Shown here: positions 4,936 through 5,770 of the stretch, one piece after another
How positions within the stretch are numbered: the stretch's first letter is position 1
Layout of the letters: each line of letters starts with the position of its first letter
Origin: Desulfobacteraceae bacterium
GTDB lineage: Bacteria > Desulfobacterota > DSM-4660 > Desulfatiglandales > B25-G16
NCBI GenBank assembly: GCA_030615565.1
Contig: JAUWZC010000146.1
Span: 1-5,770, forward strand
DNA: 5,770 nt
Direction: 5' to 3'
Made by a program: the position numbers and the translations under genes
The notes under the pieces: generated by a model
What the model was told of the DNA's origin: nothing
What the model saw: only the letters and a program-made list of their open reading frames with translations
The model's database searches: none

Positions 4936-5770
4936 ATGATTTATCTTGATCATAATGCTACAACTCCCATAGCACATGAGGTTGCTGAGGCAATGATGCC
5001 CTTTATTGTCGAAGATTTTGGGAACCCGAGCAGCACACACCCTATGGGAAGAAGGGCAAAGGAGGCCTTGGAGAAGGCCCGGGGCCAGATATCCAGAATG
5101 TTGGGATGTGAAGCTAATGAGATTATTTTTACCAGCTGTGGAACAGAATCGAACAATATGGTTTTAAAAAGTGTGGCATGGGGCTTGCGGAAAAAAGGTC
5201 GCCACATAATTACCACAAAGATTGAGCATCCTGCCATAATTAATACAGCTAATTTTCTTGTGGAAGCGGGCTGTGATGTAACATTCCTTCCTGTAGATAC
5301 ATATGGTTCCCTCGATCCAGATGAGGTAAAAAAGGCAATACGCAGAGATACCATCCTTATAACAGTGATGCATGCAAACAATGAAACAGGCACAATCCAA
5401 CCTCTCACTGAGGTTAGCTCTATTGCTAAAGAACATGGAATCCTTTTTCATACAGATGCAGCTCAATCCGTTGGTAAGATAGAAACAAAGGTGGATGATC
5501 TCGGGGTTGATTTTTTAACCATTGCCGGCCACAAGATCTATGCCCCCAAAGGTGTGGGAGCACTTTATATCAGAAATGGAGTAGAGATTGAGCCCTTTAT
5601 GCATGGTGGAGGCCAGGAGATGGGATTACGGTCCGGAACAGAAAATGTGATCCTTAATGTAGGTTTAGGCAAGGCATGTGAACTGATTATGGAAAATCTA
5701 TATGATGATATGTCCCGTTTAAGGGGGCTGAGGGATAGATTGTATGATAAGATATATTCAGCTATTCCAG
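4936..5770 (+). CDS. Cysteine desulfurase, NifS/IscS-like (PLP, class V aminotransferase fold), 3'-truncated
   Basis: The first 278 residues (of about 380-400) are in the window, and the frame is open to the edge. The N-terminal MIYLDHNATTP is the classic NifS/IscS start. PLP-site features follow: CGTESNN (68-74), IEHPAI with stacking H98, MHANNETGTIQP (145-156), HTDAAQS with D174 and Q177, and the Schiff-base lysine in AGHK200. HGGGQEMGLRSGTEN (223-237) also matches. The catalytic cysteine, near residue 325 in NifS, lies beyond the edge. The enzyme takes sulfur from cysteine (or selenium from selenocysteine) as a persulfide or perselenide. Lying 73 nt after the HAD gene and two genes from selD, it may supply selenium to SelD as well as, or instead of, Fe-S assembly. 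The ribosome site is weak (AGG 4928-4930), which may mean low or coupled translation. Confidence 0.92.
   Translation, partial: MIYLDHNATTPIAHEVAEAMMPFIVEDFGNPSSTHPMGRRAKEALEKARGQISRMLGCEANEIIFTSCGTESNNMVLKSVAWGLRKKGRHIITTKIEHPAIINTANFLVEAGCDVTFLPVDTYGSLDPDEVKKAIRRDTILITVMHANNETGTIQPLTEVSSIAKEHGILFHTDAAQSVGKIETKVDDLGVDFLTIAGHKIYAPKGVGALYIRNGVEIEPFMHGGGQEMGLRSGTENVILNVGLGKACELIMENLYDDMSRLRGLRDRLYDKIYSAIP

Noticed and set aside
4950..5408. Minus-strand 152-codon open frame
   Set aside because: It is antisense to the NifS-like gene and has no family resemblance.

Overview
This window carries two divergent gene blocks from what is probably an anaerobic, selenocysteine-using bacterium. Base composition is moderately AT-rich. 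A Desulfobacterota-like or related anaerobe would fit the gene content, but nothing here fixes the taxonomy.

Left block (minus strand, 1-2422): a tight operon read right to left. Its first gene (1409-2422) is an iron-sulfur protein with two 4Fe-4S motifs and a C-terminal CCG (cysteine-rich) domain of the HdrB/HdrD/GlpC type. Its second (7-1389) is a GlcD-like FAD-binding oxidoreductase. The first codons of a third gene sit at 6..1, behind a good ribosome binding site. Together they look like a flavin/Fe-S 2-hydroxyacid-type dehydrogenase module of unknown substrate. A strong sigma-70-like promoter (2519-2546, minus) lies about 90 nt upstream.

Intergenic region (2423-3043, about 620 bp): no convincing gene. 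It holds the minus-strand promoter with a small inverted repeat, a cluster of three short GC-rich palindromes (2683-2796), a plausible plus-strand promoter (2900-2928) and a perfect 11-bp hairpin (2990-3014) just before selD.

Right block (plus strand, 3044-5770): selenium metabolism. selD (3044-4093) is itself a selenoprotein gene. Its active-site codon 17 is an in-frame TGA within GAGUGAK, followed at once by a two-tier bacterial SECIS hairpin. A naive gene caller would start it at the GTG at 3170 and lose the catalytic residue. Next comes a 214-bp near-palindromic, MITE-like element (4137-4350). It is followed by a small soluble HAD protein resembling the catalytic domain of P-type ATPases (4392-4862, TTG start). 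The last gene is a NifS/IscS-like cysteine desulfurase (4936 to the window end, truncated before its catalytic cysteine). A PLP desulfurase beside SelD suggests delivery of selenium from selenocysteine or via a persulfide-type carrier to selenophosphate synthesis. The HAD protein's role is unknown.
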